Below, one piece after another: positions 61,201 through 64,000 of a stretch of DNA of 64,000 nucleotides. The notes below the pieces were generated by a model. The model was not told the origin of the DNA and did not search any database. It saw only the letters and a list, made by a program, of their open reading frames with translations. The DNA is from Cocos nucifera (lineage: Eukaryota; Streptophyta; Magnoliopsida; Arecales; Arecaceae). The position numbers and the translations under genes are program-made. The stretch covers positions 1,631,387 to 1,695,386 of the forward strand of contig QRFJ01000083.1 in the NCBI GenBank assembly GCA_006176705.1, written 5' to 3'. Each line of letters begins with the position of its first letter. The stretch's first letter is position 1.

Positions 61201-63838
61201 GCAGCAGCTCAGCTTTGACGATTTCTGGAGAAACAAGAGGCAGTAGATGGAGCAGCAGAAGATCGCAAGAAGGATAATCTAGGTCCAAGACGAGAGACCA
61301 AAGTAAGATCAGATGCTATAGGTGCGACGAGTTGGGACATCATGTCAGAGATTACCCATAGCTCAGAGATCGGACGAGGGCTACTACAGCGACGGCCAAT
61401 AGTAAGTCAGAAGATGATGTTCTGGATATATCTGACAAGGTATCTACTTCTTCCCAGCAATGGATTTTAGATTCTGCATACACATATCATGTTTGTTGCA
61501 GAGAAAAATAGTTTAACTTCCTATAGAACAGTGAGGGCACTGTTTATCTGCTGGATGGATCGAACTGTGCAATCAGAAGCATCAGAATGGTCAATTGGAG
61601 GACACATGATGGTGCAATGAGGAGATTGGAGGAGATCCAATACATATCCGATTTCAAGTGGAATCTTATCTCACTAAGCAAACTGAATTTAAATGGCTAC
61701 GGCTGGATAACCGATGATGGAATCCTGAAGGTCATGCACGATGATAGAATGACATTGGAGGGGAAGAAGAAGACGAGAGCATATTACTATCTGGTAGGGA
61801 GCTCAGTGCGAGATGGAGCTTCAAGAGCCAGAAGCAGCCTAGTGCGAGGTGGAGCTCCAGATGGAGGTGGATCGGGCACGAGATGGAAGACTCGAGAGGA
61901 TGAGAGGCAACGTCGCAGAGTGAAGTTCTTATTGCCGTAGGAGACTTTTTCGAGCAGGTCTTTGGTCAAAGTGGACATAGTCCATGACAGAGGTGGGATT
62001 GAGCGGTCTGACTCGACTTCCATATTTGTCGATTCATGAGACAGCAAGCATACCTCAGGACATGGGGGCAAGATGGATCACAGGCTCTCAGAGATAGGTG
62101 AAGGCTGAATATTAAGTCGAGATGGAGATTGTTGAAAAAAATGCCTCGAGATTTGGTCTATAATAAATCCATAGCAAGGTTTAGAACGATGAATGGAGTC
62201 CAACGAGTCCTAGAACAATCCAAACGGACTTCAGACGGAGAAGATATGCGTAAAAGAAGGTTAAAGCAAAATAGCCAGCCTTCGAGCTCACCGAAGGGAC
62301 CCACCGGCGATGTCGAACGATAGTGGCATAGCCCAAACCAGCCATGCCCGGTGACACTAGGCTAGCCGCACGTTGGGCCGGCTGAGCATGTGAGTGTGCA
62401 CGGGGGGCACACGCGGCCCGCACAGACACCAGGCCCATGCGGTCCATCATGGACTGTCGGTCCACCGCAACCCGCATGGACCGATCAACTGTCATTTTGC
62501 GTGGTCCATGACATTGTTTCATAGATCGATCGTGATCAAATGGCTCAGAGCTGAGTCGATCATGATCGAACTATTGAAATTCGATCCGAGCCTGATCAGG
62601 ACTACTGTGCACGATCCGATGGTTCAGGAGAAAGCCGATCATGATCGAACAGTCCAGATCGATCTCTTGTATAAGTATGATTGGATTTCCTAATAAAATA
62701 TTTTTTTTGAGTTTCTGAAGCCTATATAATTTCGATTGACGAACCATTTATTGTGTTAAAAAGCTGGTGATGTCTCGGATGTGTTGAGAGGCTTATTGAG
62801 AGGTTTTAGAAAGTTTTTATAAGACTTTTTATTGAGAAACTCTTGTACAAGGATTGAATGGTAGATTTTTCTTATATTATTTGATTTTCTCTCTTATAAT
62901 GAAGCTTTGGATGCACCGTAGAGGTGAGCCCTTAGGCTGATCCGTATATTTAGTTGCTTTTTTATTTTATTTTCTTTTTTTTTTTATTATAATTTATCGA
63001 TACTAGATCATTAATAAGTAGTATTAGAGTAGCCCATACCCAACAAAGATAAAATATCTGCTGAAATGAATCAAATGCGAATAGAATAGGTGTATCTTGT
63101 GATGTAGTAACATATGGGAGGACATGGGTCACGGAAACATCCGATCAAGGGAAATTTTGTCGGACCATCACCTTCCTTTCTTCCGAATTCTTCCAACATC
63201 TCTGTCACCAGTAAGTGCTCATGAAATTTCTTAGAGCTCATCTTAACTTGACACCGGATCACATCCCCTATCCCCCCGCCCCCCGGTTCTACAATCCAAC
63301 TCTGCATTCCGCTCAAATCCAAATATCCACTCAACGATTGCTCATGACCATTCTAAATTTCTAGTCCCAAAGATGATTCTTTTGCTCATCTAAAGTTATT
63401 TGCCAGAAATTGAATGATCATAATAGAGATATCCAACTCCTTGGAACGGGCCACTGAATATTTTAGAAGGGCTTTAGAACATCACTCGCCTTACGAAGCT
63501 AGCAATTAGTAGATCTAACCCATTTGATGACCGGACTTGGGAACAAATATATATCATAAAGCTTTATGCCTAAAAAGGGCTGATGGTTTTCAAAAAATTG
63601 TGACATAAGAAGGAAAGGACATTTAAATTGATGATCAACATTAAATTCTTCGAGCTAGTTCTTTCCTTACCTTGAATTGTTAATTCGCGGGCCTGACGAC
63701 CTCGGTGCTGCTGACCGGAAGGCCTGACCTCCGACTCTGCCACCGGACTGCGCGGCCATGGCATCATGGACGGAACCAACTGTCAGCACACCAGCCGCCA
63801 ACGTTACAATCGCCAGTTTAGCCAACTTCATCTCACTT
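58240..63838 (-). CDS. Probable plastid membrane protein, resembles DUF1517 N-terminal region (5' end missing)
   Basis: There are two visible coding exons on the minus strand. The first, 63838-63671, has an AG acceptor at 63839-63840 and donor CAAG|GTAAGG. The second is 58480-58240, after TTTTGGACAG. They join inside an Arg codon to read NNSRTNVFINPPVAPP, which supports the splice. From the ATG at 63831 the product is 133 residues. It has a hydrophobic segment with an Ala-rich end (LAIVTLAAGVLTVGSVHDAMAA), then SGGRVGGQAFRSAAPRSSGP, a Gly/Tyr/Trp-rich loop (GGYGYGVPFYGGWGWSPF), a second hydrophobic helix (FAAFLVLGVITTVI) and an acidic end (DDDEDDY). SGGRxGGxxF followed by a Gly-rich loop and a helix resembles the N-terminal part of cyanobacterial and plastid DUF1517 proteins. 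Thylakoid or envelope location is inferred. An upstream transit-peptide exon probably lies beyond the window. The 5190-bp intron carries TR-GAG element B. Confidence 0.72.
58481..59648 (-). other. 3' part of the long intron, upstream of the TR-GAG B insertion on the plus strand
   Basis: AT-rich intronic DNA between the last coding exon and the inserted element. No further exon is needed, because the flanking exons join directly in frame. Confidence 0.6.
59649..60544 (+). repeat. 5' LTR of TR-GAG element B
   Basis: It is 896 bp, TGTTGAG...CTCAACA. It has a GC-rich core (about 59805-59965), a TATATAA box near 60211 and four copies of a GATCGRATGG-like decamer at 60022, 60052, 60101 and 60131. 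Confidence 0.92.
60609..62039 (+). pseudogene. Gag-protease-tail frame of TR-GAG element B
   Basis: The ATG at 60609 opens 222 uninterrupted codons of Copia Gag (RFDGKHNFFLQQ, WRQFYQLWMDEDQSMREHL, LVLLASLSSSYEFL). They end at a TAA (61275) in the Arg/Ser-rich stretch. The same register continues to the terminal stop at 62037, 477 codons in all including it, with further stops at 61359, 61509, 61524 and 61938 and no frameshift. It holds a zinc knuckle whose last Cys reads Tyr (CYRCDELGHHVRDYP), a protease-type segment (QQWILDSAYTYHVCC), NLISLSKLN, and the basic tail (SSVRDGASRARSSLVRGGAP, RRRVKFLLP) ending STSIFVDS. Partial duplication of VR(D/G)GA makes this tail longer than in element A. Confidence 0.87.
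62130..63045 (+). repeat. 3' LTR of TR-GAG element B
   Basis: It is 916 bp and homologous to 59649-60544 throughout. It keeps the TATATAA box near 62724 and the decamer-like motifs at 62534, 62564, 62613 and 62643 with the same spacing. Confidence 0.92.
63046..63670 (-). other. 5' part of the long intron of the plastid-protein gene
   Basis: This lies between the TR-GAG B target duplication and the donor at 63670. An 87-codon open frame (63334-63071) has no motif and is not required by the splice pattern. Confidence 0.6.
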
Positions 63839-64000
63839 CTGCTGCTTAATCCATAATACAAGTCATATATGTCATCAGGCACCAATTTAACTAGCCAAAA
63901 AAAAAAAGCATTGGAGTGGAATATGTGGAGGGAGCTTTTCATAGTCATACCCAGACGGGTCTGATTCTTTTTCCATGGAAGACCGGCATGAGAGCAGTTG
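63839..64000 (-). other. Probable intron upstream of the first visible exon of the plastid-protein gene
   Basis: The minus strand has a long T tract (complement of 63898-63907) followed by an AG acceptor beside 63838, as expected before an exon. No transit-peptide exon is seen before the window ends. Confidence 0.5.

Larger units (their letters stand above)
59649..63045 (+). mobile_element. TR-GAG element B: non-autonomous Copia-type LTR element inside an intron
   Basis: LTRs are 59649-60544 and 62130-63045, flanked by the perfect 5-bp duplication AAGAT (59644-59648 and 63046-63050). A degenerate primer-binding site TGGTATTAAAGT lies at about 60547-60558 and a purine tract GAGATGGAGAT at 62119-62129. 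The interior has the same Gag-protease-tail plan as element A and no RT or integrase. It lies antisense to the host gene. Confidence 0.93.

Noticed and set aside
63071..63334. 87-codon minus-strand frame in the intron of the plastid-protein gene
   Set aside because: The flanking exons already join in frame, and this frame lacks matching splice sites and motifs.

Overview
The window is nuclear DNA from a flowering plant, probably a monocot and plausibly a palm. The evidence is spliced genes with GT-AG introns, plant-only protein families, plant Ty1/Copia and Tat-type Ty3/Gypsy retrotransposons and a CACTA transposon. The species is inference. Three host genes are supported; well over half of the 64 kb is transposon.

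Host genes. (1) 1233-6383 (+): a plasma-membrane P-type H+-ATPase in 15 visible coding exons that join to 935 codons in one frame. Only the short first exon lies off the left edge. It keeps the aspartyl-phosphate site and the C-terminal YTV used for 14-3-3 binding. (2) 42308-43635 (-), with a probable 5' leader exon starting at 45439: a two-coding-exon gene for a 310-residue plant protein resembling small DUF863-type proteins. (3) 58240-63838 (-): a probable plastid membrane protein whose two visible coding exons are separated by a 5.2 kb intron carrying a complete non-autonomous LTR retrotransposon.

Repeats, left to right. A minus-strand Copia element (7042-29520, called Copia-1) hosts two later insertions. 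One is a 5.6 kb CACTA transposon (7594-13222, TSD TAA). The other is a 9.9 kb Tat-type Gypsy element (16725-26640, TSD AAAAC) with nearly identical LTRs, a long open pol frame and a 115-bp tandem array. A second decayed minus-strand Copia element with both LTRs follows (29830-39802, Copia-2). An old solo LTR related to the Gypsy LTR lies at 50808-51700, and a small hAT-like MITE at 52936-53424. Two related gag-only LTR elements (TR-GAG type) lie at 53627-56849 (TSD TGATT) and 59649-63045 (TSD AAGAT).

The most interesting signal is the TR-GAG pair. Both copies have the same architecture: gag, a retropepsin-like segment, then a short basic tail where integrase, RT and RNase H would be expected. 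Both keep one register over about 1.4 kb, broken only by nonsense codons. This suggests an ancestral non-autonomous family that kept coding for a Gag-protease-tail protein while using enzymes supplied by other elements. Boundaries were read by eye; dating and family names need alignment.
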